Positions 1 to 8,824 of a stretch of DNA of 64,000 nt are shown here, piece by piece. The notes beneath the pieces were generated by a model. It saw only the letters and a list, made by a program, of their open reading frames with translations. It searched no databases and was not told the origin of the DNA. Positions within the stretch are counted from its first letter, which is position 1. Each line of letters opens with the position of its first letter. The stretch lies in contig NZ_JARXVH010000007.1 of NCBI RefSeq assembly GCF_029892565.1, positions 496,001 through 560,000 on the forward strand, read 5' to 3'. Made by a program: the position numbers and the translations under genes. This stretch comes from Streptomyces pseudovenezuelae. GTDB lineage: Bacteria; Actinomycetota; Actinomycetes; Streptomycetales; Streptomycetaceae.

Positions 1-837
1 GTCGATGGCGACGTCCAGCCAGGTGCCCTTGCCGTCCAGGGCGGAGACGGTGTCGCAGACGAGGGCGACGACGGAGGCGATCAGGGCCAGCGCGGCGAGC
101 ACCTCACCGAGGACGGGAACCCAGCTCAGCACCAGGGCCAGGAGGCACAACACCCCGGCGATGGCTCCCGCCCAGTGCCCGACCTCCGCGACCCAGTCCT
201 TCCAGTTGTCCCACCAGTGATGCTTGGGATCCTTCAGTCCGTCGTGGTCGACGGCGTCCCGGATGGCCTTCGCGGCGTACCCCGCCTGGGTGTCCCGATA
301 GTCGAGCGCATGCCGCAGATCCCGCTTCGCGGCGTCCAACTCCCCGTCCGCGGCGTCCTTCTGCCGCTTCAGCTTCTGCTTGTCGGGGTGTTGGTCAGAG
401 CCAGGATGCTGGTCGATCTGCTGCCGATACCGACTGCCGTCGGCATCGGCGTCCCCGGCCTTCTTGAGCGCCGAACGCACCAGGTTCTGGGCGTGGTTGA
501 GGGCGGTGGCCCAGTTCTCCCGTGCCTGGTCGGAGACGGGTTCGTACGCCACCGAGGAACCGAGCGCGGCACCGGCAGCCGCGTACCGCTGATGCGACGC
601 GGTGAGCAGCCCGACGGTGTCCTCGGTCTTCCTCTGGAACTCCCGCCCGGCATCGGAGTCCCACCCGTTCCCGTCGACGAGATTCCGCAGCTTGCCGGCC
701 TGCTCCTCGATCAGCTTGGCGGTATCGGCGATCCGCTTGCCGAGCCGGGCCACCTCGTACGGGTCCCCCGGCGCGAACTCCCTGTCGTCGTACCGGGCCG
801 TCTGCCAGTCCACCCCGGAGAAGTCGCGATCACTCAC
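1..837 (-). CDS. T7SS-signal substrate-like protein (3' end outside window)
   Basis: A GTG start at 837 opens a frame with no stop down to the window edge, so at least 279 residues are present and the C-terminus is missing. The N-terminus carries an APGDPYEV motif (about residue 22) and GWDSDAGREF (about 57), which I associate with the actinobacterial T7SS secretion-signal domain. A charged helical region rich in Lys, Asp and Gln (about 100-200) follows, then two hydrophobic segments (about 220-265). The same layout is seen at 4531-6009, 9129-10382 and 17982-19277. The start overlaps the stop of the WXG-like gene at 834-1166 by GTGA, so the two are co-translated. Any C-terminal effector domain would lie outside the window. 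The secretion role is inferred. Confidence 0.8.
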   Translation of the reverse strand, partial: MSDRDFSGVDWQTARYDDREFAPGDPYEVARLGKRIADTAKLIEEQAGKLRNLVDGNGWDSDAGREFQRKTEDTVGLLTASHQRYAAAGAALGSSVAYEPVSDQARENWATALNHAQNLVRSALKKAGDADADGSRYRQQIDQHPGSDQHPDKQKLKRQKDAADGELDAAKRDLRHALDYRDTQAGYAAKAIRDAVDHDGLKDPKHHWWDNWKDWVAEVGHWAGAIAGVLCLLALVLSWVPVLGEVLAALALIASVVALVCDTVSALDGKGTWLDVAID

Positions 838-1166
838 TTGTCCCCCGCGCCCCCGGACCGCGCCCTCGTCCCTCCGGACTGCGCGTTCAACAAGGCACCG
901 GCGAGATGCTGATCAAGCCCGTCGTACGCCTTCGCCGCCGCACCGGCGGTCCTCCCGAGAAACTCCAACCCGTCACACAGCTGCTTCCGCTTCTTCTTCC
1001 AGTCATCCGCGAAGTCGTCGAGCGCGGACGCGACATCGCCGGACCCCATCTCGGCGTCGTAGGAATCGACGAGGTCCCGCGCATGCTCGAAGTTCGCCTT
1101 CAACTTCCCCACCGACCGGCTGATCTCCTTCAGCTCGGCCGTGGACACCTTGACGTGATCCGCCAC
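834..1166 (-). CDS. WXG-like small helical protein of T7SS module
   Basis: A 110-residue protein starting VADHVKVSTAELKEI at a GTG (1166-1164). Earlier in-frame starts would run into the intergenic region and look non-coding. It is helical, with FADDWKKKRKQL at residues 52-63. Three other small proteins in this window place Phe and Trp at nearly the same positions (6697-7014, 8825-9127, 19274-19579). Length and helix-turn-helix character suit an ESX/WXG100-type partner, but the strict Trp-X-Gly is absent. It probably forms a secreted heterodimer or chaperones the large protein whose gene it overlaps downstream. Confidence 0.8.
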   Translation of the reverse strand: MADHVKVSTAELKEISRSVGKLKANFEHARDLVDSYDAEMGSGDVASALDDFADDWKKKRKQLCDGLEFLGRTAGAAAKAYDGLDQHLAGALLNAQSGGTRARSGGAGDK

Positions 1167-1581
1167 CGTTCTGCCTACCCCCGTGCATCGCTCCCGCCCC
1201 CTGAGCTGAGGGACGGCCAGGGTCACTGTGCTTCCGGGGGGTCGTTGCAGCAACCAATGGACTGCAAAGGGAGTGTCTAGAACGGGTTGCTGGGGGTGCG
1301 GTCGCAAAGACAGAGGTGAGGTTGGGGATAGCGGGGGTGAGCCGCGGCGATCGCGATACGGAATCTCCCGGCAAGGCAGGTCCCGGCCGGTACCGGTCGC
1401 CACTCGATCGTGTCTGGCACCAACAACCGTTTGAGCACGATCGGGGTACACGACACCACCACAAGAGACCACTATGTCCACAATTGCCCAGCTTCGCTCG
1501 GGAGTTCGCGGGGGCGAAGCGCAGAACCCCACCGATACCGTTTGCTCTCTTGCTGATCATCAGTCTCACGGGGAGTCCACT
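1167..1581. promoter_or_regulatory. Divergent intergenic region with conserved cassette leader (copy 1)
   Basis: A 415-bp gap between the divergent WXG-like gene and lipoprotein cassette 1. The last 90 bp match the regions before the other two lipoprotein genes. They contain TTCGC at 1493 and 1505 (12 bp apart), a hairpin TTCGC-N4-GCGAA at 1505-1518, CGATACCGTTTGCTC at 1533-1547, and CAGTCTCACGGGGAGT with the ribosome-binding site at 1561-1576. Repetition at fixed spacing argues for a promoter/operator. I could not match it to a known sigma-factor consensus. Nothing recognisable was found in 1167-1490. Confidence 0.6.
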
Positions 1582-2235
1582 GTGAAGCGCCGCACTTTGC
1601 CCACCGCCGCCGCGCTGGTCGCAGCCGCAGGCCTGCTACTGACGGCTTGCGGGGGCGGAGACGACAGCTCCGCCTCCAACGACAAGATCGCGGGAGCGGA
1701 CACAGGGAGCGCTGCAGCGGCTTCGCCGAGCACTTCGGCTTCCGGCGGGGCCGATCGCCCGAAGATCGCCTTTCCGTCCTACGCCAAGAACGTCTTCGAG
1801 GATCAGAAGACAGGTGACGTGACGAAGGACGCGGTTCTTGCCGACAGCGCCATGAGCGTGGACTCCATGGACGATGCGATCTTCAAGCGAAGTACGGGCA
1901 CGAGAGTCCTCGGCTTCTTCAATACAGACAAAGCCCTGAACGCCGCGATCACTTACGTGCAGGGGTATATCGACAAGAACGATGTCTGGATCGGTGAAAC
2001 CCGATACTTCGACCGCAAGGTGACTCTGTCCGGAGATCGTCAGGCGTACGTGACCTACTGCTCCGACGAAAGCAAGTCTTTTCTCAAGAACACGAAGACC
2101 CACAAGGTCGACAAGACACCGACTTCAGCCGACAGCTACGTGCTGTATCACACCTCGCTCGCCAAGAACGCCCAGGACGTCTGGCAGACCACGAACATCG
2201 TGTCCAATCGGGGGGACAAGGCTTGCCAGCCGTAA
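1582..2235 (+). CDS. Lipoprotein, cassette copy 1
   Basis: A GTG start at 1582 follows GGGGAG (1570-1575) and gives 217 residues. The start MKRRTLPTAAALVAAAG with lipobox LLTAC marks an exported lipoprotein. A Ser/Ala/Asp-rich linker follows, then a domain of about 150 residues. Shared features with the proteins at 7419 and 12205 include TGDxxKDAVL, a central YxDxK or tyrosine-rich strand, a YC(E/S)D(Q/E)S(K/R) motif near residue 160, and a VWQTT or DWQVT tail. No known domain was recognised. It overlaps the secreted partner at 2223 by 13 bp, implying translational coupling. It probably acts at the outer face of the membrane; its function is unknown. Confidence 0.85.
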   Translation: MKRRTLPTAAALVAAAGLLLTACGGGDDSSASNDKIAGADTGSAAAASPSTSASGGADRPKIAFPSYAKNVFEDQKTGDVTKDAVLADSAMSVDSMDDAIFKRSTGTRVLGFFNTDKALNAAITYVQGYIDKNDVWIGETRYFDRKVTLSGDRQAYVTYCSDESKSFLKNTKTHKVDKTPTSADSYVLYHTSLAKNAQDVWQTTNIVSNRGDKACQP

Positions 2236-3269
2236 GGAAGTTGGCCAGAACCGCGATCGTGGTCTCGCTGACCTGTGCTCCCGTGCTCGTCTCCCCGGTC
2301 GCCCATACGGGCAACCGCGATGGCGCCGGCACCGTCGGTCAGACCGAACAGCATGGCAATGCCGTTGACGACGGGACTCTCTCCGCCGTCGCCGCCGGCG
2401 CCATCGTCTACGACCGCTCGAAGAACGGCACCGGCATCTCCGTCGGCCCCGTCACCTCCACCACCTCCTGGACCCCGCCTGCTTGCTGGTACGCCCCGAA
2501 GTACACGCCCGCGCAGCTCAAGGCGTACTTGGAACCGATCTGGGAGGCCGACTCAACAGGGTCCCAGTGGGACCTGGAGCAGCGCAGCAAGTACGAGAAG
2601 GGCGGCACGACCGCCGGCACGTACAAGGAATTCAACAGGGAAAAATCCGGCAAGGGCTATTTCTGGGACGCGTATGTCAATGAGAGCTTTCCTCCCGGCT
2701 GGGACAGGTGCACCAAGCCCATCTTCTGGGTGGACAAGGGCAGTCCTCCACCGGCCGACATCGAGAACGCCGTGACCCCGAGGATCCTGGCCGAGCTCGC
2801 GTACAACGAGATCCGCGTCCCCGGCAGAAAAGTGGCTCTCGCCCCGGTCGGCGCGACCAAGGTCAATCTGCCGACCTGGGCGTGGCTGGACGGCTCAGCG
2901 TTCAAGCCGGTGTCCGTCACCGCCTCCGTGCCCATTCTGGGGATTTCCGCGACGACGACCGCCGAGCCGGTCTCTCTGAAGATCCACCCCGGCACCACAG
3001 ATGCGGATGTCTACCCGGCCTCCGGCATCTGTGAGATCAAGAACGGACAGATCGGCGAGCCGTACGCCAAGGGCAAGGCGGACAAGACCCCGCCGTGCGG
3101 AGTGAAATATCTGCGTTCCTCGGGCGACGGCTCCTACCCTCTCAGGGCCACCACCACCTGGAAGATCCACTGGGCTGGTACCGGCGGCGCCGGCGACGCC
3201 CTGCCCGACGCCACCTTCGGCACCACCCAGGACGTCACCGTCCAAGAGATCCAGGCCGTCAACCGATGA
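2223..3269 (+). CDS. Secreted protein partnered with lipoprotein 1
   Basis: 348 residues with a TTG start inside the end of the lipoprotein gene. The N-terminus (RKLARTAIVVSLTCAPVLVS) is a Sec-type signal peptide. Mature landmarks are a WTPPACWYAPKYTP motif near residue 83, a PRILAELAYNEIRVP stretch, a TTTAEPVSLK strand, a Cys pair in the last third, and a tail ending VTVQEIQAVNR. The protein at 12849 shares all of these, and the decayed copy at 8063 keeps most. No catalytic motif is evident; the predicted fold is mostly beta. The alternative start GTG at 2259 would remove part of the signal peptide. It probably works outside the cell with the lipoprotein. Confidence 0.8.
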   Translation: MPAVRKLARTAIVVSLTCAPVLVSPVAHTGNRDGAGTVGQTEQHGNAVDDGTLSAVAAGAIVYDRSKNGTGISVGPVTSTTSWTPPACWYAPKYTPAQLKAYLEPIWEADSTGSQWDLEQRSKYEKGGTTAGTYKEFNREKSGKGYFWDAYVNESFPPGWDRCTKPIFWVDKGSPPPADIENAVTPRILAELAYNEIRVPGRKVALAPVGATKVNLPTWAWLDGSAFKPVSVTASVPILGISATTTAEPVSLKIHPGTTDADVYPASGICEIKNGQIGEPYAKGKADKTPPCGVKYLRSSGDGSYPLRATTTWKIHWAGTGGAGDALPDATFGTTQDVTVQEIQAVNR

Positions 3270-3370
3270 TAGAAAAGTGGACCGCGGCCGGTCGCAGCCG
3301 AGAATTCACAGATCCCGTCAAGCCCACGACGAACCAGAACAATTGATCAGCTGCAGGGAGGACTTACCCC

Positions 3371-4051
3371 ATGGGGGACGAGCCACCTCGTACCGCCTTC
3401 GATGATCCGGACACCTTGCGCGCATGGCAGCGTGCGCGACGGCGGGCCACCGCGGCGACGACTTTCTGGGTGTTGTCCGTTCCGGGCTTTTTTGTACTGG
3501 AGACGATTGGCTGGGAATCATTGGTGGGCGGTTCACTTCCGGCATACGTGATGGTCGTTCCCATCCTGGTCTCGGTCATCGGGATCACCGTGTCCGACTC
3601 CCGCCGGGTGCAGCTCAAGAACATGCGGGGAATCCTCGCCACCTACCCCTGGCAGGATCGCTCCCCGCTCAAACGCATTGCTCCGGCAGATCTCAGCCGT
3701 CTGAAAATCCCCAACCCCGATGACCTGGACAAGAGCGTCAGTGTCGTTGTCCGGCGATACGGGCTCTTGAGCAAGCGTCGGCGAGACGCAGTGGCCAACG
3801 CCAGTACCAGTGGCTTCAAGTACGCCGGAGATCCGCGGTTCGCAACGGTGATCGCACTCCAGGGAGCGGGCGAGCTGGGCACCGCGCGGCCCGCGCATGC
3901 GCTCAGCGCGGGCAAGGGAGACCGGCCGGACGGCGTCAGCGAGGCGGCCTGGCAGCGCGCCCGAGCGGCCGGTATCTCCGGAGAATCGCCGTTCACCGCT
4001 GAGCAGTTGAAGGAACTGCAAAACCCAGGGAAGCGGGGTTCCGGTGCCTGA
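3371..4051 (+). CDS. Two-TM membrane protein of unknown function
   Basis: ATG at 3371, 226 residues, with GGGAGGA upstream (3357-3363). Two adjacent hydrophobic helices (about residues 32-80) follow a basic, Arg-rich N-terminus. The rest is soluble and basic, with VVVRRYGLLSKRRRDAV near 125-141 and a C-terminal stretch resembling a short helical repeat. No family was recognised. It lies 101 bp after the secreted protein of cassette 1 and overlaps the next gene by 8 bp, so it may be the third gene of that operon. Cassettes 2 and 3 lack an equivalent. Confidence 0.75.
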   Translation: MGDEPPRTAFDDPDTLRAWQRARRRATAATTFWVLSVPGFFVLETIGWESLVGGSLPAYVMVVPILVSVIGITVSDSRRVQLKNMRGILATYPWQDRSPLKRIAPADLSRLKIPNPDDLDKSVSVVVRRYGLLSKRRRDAVANASTSGFKYAGDPRFATVIALQGAGELGTARPAHALSAGKGDRPDGVSEAAWQRARAAGISGESPFTAEQLKELQNPGKRGSGA

Positions 4052-4541
4052 GTTCGTCTACACCCCGCTTCCCGATCAGGAGGACGTCGACGACGGGCTC
4101 TTCCTGGGACACCTCGACGTCACGGGAAATGCGGGGACCGCCACCACGCGCACCCCCCGTCGGCCGGACGACGGCATGGGGATCATCCTCTTCCCTGCCC
4201 TGGTGGACCTCCTCGACGGCGTGGGAGGTCTACTACGACGCGGGCGCGGCAGATTCGCCTGTTCCGACAGCGGCCTACCCCTGGTCTTCAAGCTGAAAGG
4301 CCAGGTCATGTCGATCAGGCGGCGCTTGACGGTAATCGATGAGTCGTCACCACAAGCGGTCGCGGACGCGGTGTGGGTCGCGGCGCAGACACTGTCGGGC
4401 AGTCACCTGGCACGCGTCGCAACAGCGACTGAACACACTGATATTACGGCGGACGGCGAAGTCGAGTACATCGACTTCCGCGTACAGCTACCGGCGGCCA
4501 TGTCGAGATTCCAGGACGCACGCAAGTCGTTCACCGGCTGA
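4044..4541 (+). CDS. Hypothetical protein
   Basis: 165 residues from GTG at 4044, overlapping the preceding membrane-protein gene by 8 bp. It is soluble with no signal peptide. It begins PEFVYTPLPDQEDVDDGL, has a short hydrophobic stretch (IILFPALVDLLDGVGGLL, about 47-64), and ends in a beta-rich region. No family was recognised. Its 3' end overlaps the convergent gene at 4531 by 11 bp, leaving no room for a terminator. Confidence 0.7.
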   Translation: MPEFVYTPLPDQEDVDDGLFLGHLDVTGNAGTATTRTPRRPDDGMGIILFPALVDLLDGVGGLLRRGRGRFACSDSGLPLVFKLKGQVMSIRRRLTVIDESSPQAVADAVWVAAQTLSGSHLARVATATEHTDITADGEVEYIDFRVQLPAAMSRFQDARKSFTG

Positions 4542-6009
4542 ACTGCGCCTTGGCAGGCAGGATTCCGGGACGGTATCCCCCGCTGCCACCGGCACCGCCC
4601 AAACCATCCAGAACGACGCCGTTCGTGTCGAAGTCCGCACCAAAGAACGCCGAGCTCACGGTGGCTCGGGTCAAGCTCTTCACCAATCCTTCGGCGCCAC
4701 CCGTGATCATCTCGCCTTTGGCGTTCTTTCCAGCAAGGGTCATGCTGAGTTCGCTGTACTCCTTGCGGGTTAGGTTGGTGAAGCTGCTGTCGTTGATGAT
4801 CTTTGGAAGCCTCTTGAAGCCCTTGCTGACCAAGGGGGTCATGCCGGCTCCGATGGCATTTCCGACAAGGTTGCCGAGTGCGTTCTTCCGGAGCTCACTC
4901 CAGCCACCGTTGAATGCGTCTTTAAGCGTGGTCTTGAGCTCCCCCACGGCAAACGCGTAGCCAATCTTGCGGAAGCCCTTGAGGTCTTCGCCCATACGCC
5001 ACACCTTGATGAGTCGGCTGGCGGCGATCTCCGCCTTCCTGACCCTGAGCGCCATCTTGAACCCACCCAACAGCTTGCCTGCCTTCGCCAGCATGGCCAG
5101 CTTGCCGACCAGGGGGATGCAGTCCAGTATCGCGAAAACCAGATCTCCCCAACCGGCCTTGCCTTGCGTGAACTTGACGACCGTATCGGCCAGAACAACC
5201 AACGCCGCAGCCGCAATGAGGATCACCAGCCAGGGGGCCGCTACGAAGAGCGCGACAATACCCGCGATCGCTACAACGAACTTGCAGCCGGTGACAATGT
5301 CGTCCCAGTGATCCGCGAACCACTCGTCGGCCTTCTCGTACCACTTCTTGTTGTGAATGCCAGCATCAGACGCCTCATGGATGTCCTGGACGAGCTTCGT
5401 GACAGCCTTGTCCTGGTCCTTTCCGGCGTTCTCCGCTTTCGTCCTCAGCTCCGCGAGTTGGGTGTGCAAGTGGTCGACTTGGCCCTGCGTCGCCTGCCGG
5501 TGCTCGTTCGCATGCCGGGCGTCGCGCGTCGCCCTGCGGACCTTGTCCGGGTCGGGCGCAGGGGTGTCGCCAGCGGGATTCTCCAGTTTGCTCTGCGCCG
5601 ACTTGGCGTTGCTCGCCGCAGCGATGGCGCCGGCCAGCCGGGACTGCGCCTTGGAGAGGTCACCGCGCAGCGTCCGGGCCTTGGCGAGCGCGTGGTCCGC
5701 CGTCGTCTGACAGTGCTCCAACTTCCCGGCGTAGGTCGCCAGGGCGCTCGCGACAACGTCGTACGAGTCGTGCAGCTTCTGCAGTTGGCCGGGCAGCTTG
5801 CCGATCCGGCCCTTGAACGCGTCCATGGCTTTGCCTGCCGCGTCCTGAAGGGCGGAGTCCTTCGAGGCGGAGCGCATGCCCTTGAGCGCTGTGGAGATGT
5901 CCTCGACGAAGAGTTTGTACCGCTGCCCCTGGAGTTTGACCTCATACGGATCACCGGGCGTCGGATCGTCGTGCAGGTCGAGGTTGTGCCAGTCGGCGGG
6001 GCGGGCCAT
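4531..6009 (-). CDS. T7SS-signal substrate-like protein, 492 aa
   Basis: ATG start at 6009. The N-terminal DPTPGDPYEV motif is at residues 15-24. A helical region of about 200 residues follows, with a coiled-coil-like Lys/Ala/Gln run. Then come two strong hydrophobic helices (VVAIAGIVALFVAAPWLVIL and the next stretch, about 243-275). A basic amphipathic part (FKMALRVRKAEIA, VGNAIGAGMTPLVSKG) leads to a Gly-rich tail. No nuclease, deaminase or protease motif was found at the C-terminus, so it may be a membrane-active substrate or a toxin backbone without a recognised toxin. It is the third gene of the module 6697-7014 / 6015-6707 / 4531-6009, with a 5-bp gap to the accessory gene. Confidence 0.8.
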   Translation of the reverse strand: MARPADWHNLDLHDDPTPGDPYEVKLQGQRYKLFVEDISTALKGMRSASKDSALQDAAGKAMDAFKGRIGKLPGQLQKLHDSYDVVASALATYAGKLEHCQTTADHALAKARTLRGDLSKAQSRLAGAIAAASNAKSAQSKLENPAGDTPAPDPDKVRRATRDARHANEHRQATQGQVDHLHTQLAELRTKAENAGKDQDKAVTKLVQDIHEASDAGIHNKKWYEKADEWFADHWDDIVTGCKFVVAIAGIVALFVAAPWLVILIAAAALVVLADTVVKFTQGKAGWGDLVFAILDCIPLVGKLAMLAKAGKLLGGFKMALRVRKAEIAASRLIKVWRMGEDLKGFRKIGYAFAVGELKTTLKDAFNGGWSELRKNALGNLVGNAIGAGMTPLVSKGFKRLPKIINDSSFTNLTRKEYSELSMTLAGKNAKGEMITGGAEGLVKSLTRATVSSAFFGADFDTNGVVLDGLGGAGGSGGYRPGILPAKAQFSR

Positions 6010-6014
6010 CGAGC

Positions 6015-6707
6015 TCAGTTCTCCGTGTCGAGGTCAGCGCGGTGTACGAAGCGGAAGGTGCCGGTGATGACGTCGAAGAGCTGCAGCATCGGCTCGACCA
6101 GGGCTAGTTGGGGTGTGCTGGCGCTGATGACGGCGACCTTCGGATTACTCCCGGGGAAAGGCACGAAGGTCTGCATCATCACTGCGCGATAGCTGCGGTT
6201 GTCATCGAGGATCTCGATGTCCTCGATGCCTTCGGTGCGCACCGCCTGGCCTGCCTCGGGCAGATCCACCGGTTGCACGCGGCGCCAGGTATCCGTGGGC
6301 CGACGGCCGGGGGCGATCGGAGTCAGCACTCCCATGAGTGTGCCGAGACTGGTGGGGGCTGTCTCGCCGGTGGTCTCGTTCAGGGCCTCGGTCACACTGA
6401 CCACGAGGCTGGCCACCATCGGCTCGTTGTCGACGATCTCGCACATGGAGCCGGAGTAGACGACGTTGTTCTTCCTGGACTCTCGGGCCACCTTCTTCAA
6501 AGTCCTGACCAGATCGGCCTGATACTCGGCCAACTCAGGCTTCTCCTTGACCCGCTCCGCCACCACATCACGGATCGAGAGCTTCACCGTGGCGGGACGG
6601 ACGTCGAACTCGTACCACGTGCTGGGGACTTGGATGTTGATGCCGATGACATCTGCGGGGAGGGCGCCGACGAAGGAGTCCTCGGCGAGGAGCCGCTCAC
6701 TTCCCAC
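6015..6707 (-). CDS. T7SS-module accessory protein, type A
   Basis: The start is GTG at 6707 because AAGGAGG lies 7 bp upstream; the 236-codon upstream extension would overlap the previous gene more. 230 residues, no signal peptide. It opens with VPSTWYEFDV (after about 25 residues), followed by a long helix (VAERVKEKPELAEYQADLVRTL) and a beta-rich second half. The pattern V(P)xxWF(Q/R)I(D/P)L-helix-beta also occurs in 16127-16690 and in the remnant at 14608-14939. It sits between the WXG-like and large-substrate genes, so a chaperone or immunity role is possible but not shown by sequence. Confidence 0.75.
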   Translation of the reverse strand: MGSERLLAEDSFVGALPADVIGINIQVPSTWYEFDVRPATVKLSIRDVVAERVKEKPELAEYQADLVRTLKKVARESRKNNVVYSGSMCEIVDNEPMVASLVVSVTEALNETTGETAPTSLGTLMGVLTPIAPGRRPTDTWRRVQPVDLPEAGQAVRTEGIEDIEILDDNRSYRAVMMQTFVPFPGSNPKVAVISASTPQLALVEPMLQLFDVITGTFRFVHRADLDTEN

Positions 6708-7014
6708 CCTTGACCTCCTTCTCATGCTCGCGGAGGGAGTTTCTGAGTTCGACGTCGAGCTTGGTCATCTTGTCGACGATCTCCTGCGCCGTCTTCGCCA
6801 CGCTGTCGAGGCCGACGTCGATCTCCTTGCGGCCGTCTTTCCAGCCGCGCATGAAGTCCTCCATGGCGTCGAACGCGGAGTTCGAGCCGAGCTCCCCATG
6901 GCCCAGCTTGCGATCGACCTGCCCGGTGTCGTCCATGCGCCGCTTGATCGACCGCAGTTGGACCGCCAAGGCGTCGAGCCCTGCCAGGCTCAGGACGAGG
7001 TCACCCTTAGCCAT
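6697..7014 (-). CDS. WXG-like small helical protein of T7SS module
   Basis: ATG at 7014 with GGGGGAA upstream; 105 residues starting MAKGDLVLSLAGL. FMRGWKDGRKEI at 54-65 matches the Phe-x3-Trp pattern of the other three small proteins. It is all-helical and highly charged. It is the first gene of a three-gene minus-strand operon, overlapping the accessory gene by 11 bp. It diverges from lipoprotein cassette 2. Confidence 0.8.
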   Translation of the reverse strand: MAKGDLVLSLAGLDALAVQLRSIKRRMDDTGQVDRKLGHGELGSNSAFDAMEDFMRGWKDGRKEIDVGLDSVAKTAQEIVDKMTKLDVELRNSLREHEKEVKGGK

Positions 7015-7418
7015 GTCCGTTTCCCCCAATGGACCAGAACAGGCGTTCGCAGTACGAGTTGCCTTCGGAAATTCAACCGTTGAATTCTACTGGGCTTCCC
7101 GAGCACGATGGTTGCGGTCGTTTCGTTGCAGCAGACGTGATAGAAGCAGCCGAGATCACCCGGATCAGGCGCGACGACCGCTCGCCGCCCGGCTCGCAAC
7201 TCGTCGCCCCAGCGCTGGCCGTGGCACAAGGCCACACCGGGGCCATCACTCGTACGAGTGCGATCAGGACGCAACCGCACGCAAGCACAACCCGTTCGTC
7301 GCCAGACAATCGTCTTGGCAGGAACTTCGCACTGCCGACAATCAGGACCCTGTCGATACCGTTTGCTCTCGGTACCGTTCGCTCTGTCGCTGAACATCAG
7401 TCTCACGGGGAGTTCACA
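7015..7418. promoter_or_regulatory. Divergent intergenic region with cassette leader (copy 2)
   Basis: A 404-bp gap. It holds the 14-bp palindrome CACTCGTACGAGTG at 7247-7260. Nearer the lipoprotein lies a variant of the shared leader: TTCGC at 7326 (here without a good GCGAA partner), CGATACCGTTTGCTC at 7354-7368 (28 bp from TTCGC, as in copies 1 and 3), and CAGTCTCACGGGGAGT at 7398-7413. TACCGTTTGCTCT is followed 16 bp later by TACCGTTCGCTCT, a small tandem duplication that lengthens this leader. Confidence 0.55.
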
Positions 7419-8075
7419 GTGAAGCGCCTCACTTTGCCCATCACTGCCGCACTCACCGCGGCCGCAGGCCTGCTGCTGACGGCTTGCGGAGACGGGGGCA
7501 GGGATGACAACTCGAAGGCCAACGACAGGATCGTGGGGGCCGCCACCGGCGACTCCAAGACGTCTGCGTCACCCAGCACGAGCAACGCAGCCGACCGGCC
7601 CAAGATCACCCTGCCGGGCGACCTCACCGACACCTTCGAGAGCTGGACGACCGGGGACGCGCCCAAGGACGCGGTTCTTCAGGATGTCGCCAAACGGGTC
7701 GACGCCACCAACTACGCCATCACACAAGGCAATCCCGACCTGCCCGCGCTCACGTTCTACTACAGCGGTGGCGCCCTGGCCGACGCCCAGGACTGGGTGG
7801 AGTCCCTGATGAAGGACGGTTACTCGATCACCGGCGTCAACCGCTACTACAACGCCAAGGTCGACGTCTTCGACTCGGCGTCGGCGGGCGTCGTCTACTG
7901 CGAGGACCAGAGCAGGGCCTTCGCAAAGGACCGCAAGACGAGCAAGGTCTACAAAACCGAAGTGAACGACGACTCGTACGTCATGTACTCAACGCGCCTG
8001 GAGAAGACGACGCAGGGCGTGTGGCAGACCACGGAGCTCACTTCAGCGCGGGGTCACAAGTCGTGCACGCCGTGA
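7419..8075 (+). CDS. Lipoprotein, cassette copy 2
   Basis: The GTG start at 7419 after GGGGAG gives 218 residues. MKRLTLPITAALTAAAGLLLTACG shows a signal peptide with lipobox LTAC. After a short Ser/Thr/Asp linker it has TGDAPKDAVLQDVAKRVD, a YSGGALADAQDWVESL helix, YCEDQSRAF and a VWQTTEL tail, like copies 1 and 3. A longer frame extends upstream to 7029 but crosses the conserved leader and has no RBS. It overlaps its partner remnant (8063) by 13 bp, exactly like copy 1, although that partner is broken. Confidence 0.85.
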   Translation: MKRLTLPITAALTAAAGLLLTACGDGGRDDNSKANDRIVGAATGDSKTSASPSTSNAADRPKITLPGDLTDTFESWTTGDAPKDAVLQDVAKRVDATNYAITQGNPDLPALTFYYSGGALADAQDWVESLMKDGYSITGVNRYYNAKVDVFDSASAGVVYCEDQSRAFAKDRKTSKVYKTEVNDDSYVMYSTRLEKTTQGVWQTTELTSARGHKSCTP

Positions 8076-8671
8076 CCTCCCGAGGACGATTCGCCTTGGC
8101 CGGCCTCCTCGCGGGAAGACTCGCTCTCACCGCATCGGAAACGTCGTTCGCGACCTGGCCACCCGCCGAGGGCACTCAGGGCGACACCAGCAGACCGGCA
8201 GTTCCAGCGCCGGCACCTTGATCTCCAAGGTGACGTATTCCGGCTCCGTACGCTCCACACGCTCCGGCGGCAGCGGGACCTCCGTCCAGCCGGTCACCGG
8301 CTGGACCCCTCCCGCATGCTGGCACGAGCCCCGCTCCGTCGCGGAGTTCGGGGGTACGGCCCGGACCGGTTCAGGGACGTATCCGTGACCGCGTCCCCTC
8401 AATGTCGCCGGCCTCACCATCCAGGCCGACGACCACCGCCGAGCCGATCTCCCTGAAGCTCAGGCCAGGCACCGGCGACGCCGAGACCTACCCGGCTTCC
8501 CGGGTGTGCACGCTCAACGCCGACCACTCCATCGGCGAGCCTTACGCGAAGGGCAAAGCCGACCGGTCCAGGCCACCCCCTGGTGTCCGTACCGCCTCTT
8601 CGCTATCCGGAATCCAGAAGCCTCACTCCGCCAAGGACAGGCAAAGCACCCCTCATCTCTCCTCCAATTAA
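8063..8671 (+). pseudogene. Decayed secreted partner of lipoprotein 2
   Basis: Starting at GTG 8063 the first 52 codons read as a signal-peptide-like region and stop at 8221. Another frame around 8300 encodes VTGWTPPACWHEP, matching the WTPPACWY motif of the intact partners. A third frame from about 8430 encodes TTTAEPISLKLRPGTGDAETYPAS followed by GEPYAKGKADR, nearly identical to the C-terminal third of 2223-3269. The middle, about 120 residues in copy 1, is missing, as is the EIQAVNR tail. Frameshifts plus a deletion make this a pseudogene. Confidence 0.75.
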
Positions 8672-8824
8672 CCCCCAACACTCCGTTGGTCAGTTCGATC
8701 GCTCTCGCGTTCTACTTAAGATCACCAAGGCCGACCTCGCCCCTTGGCCGCCCTGCCGACCTTTTCGCTCCTGCGAAGCCGGCGCGACCCCCGAGCCACC
8801 CCGAGCGCATCGTGAGTGATCATC

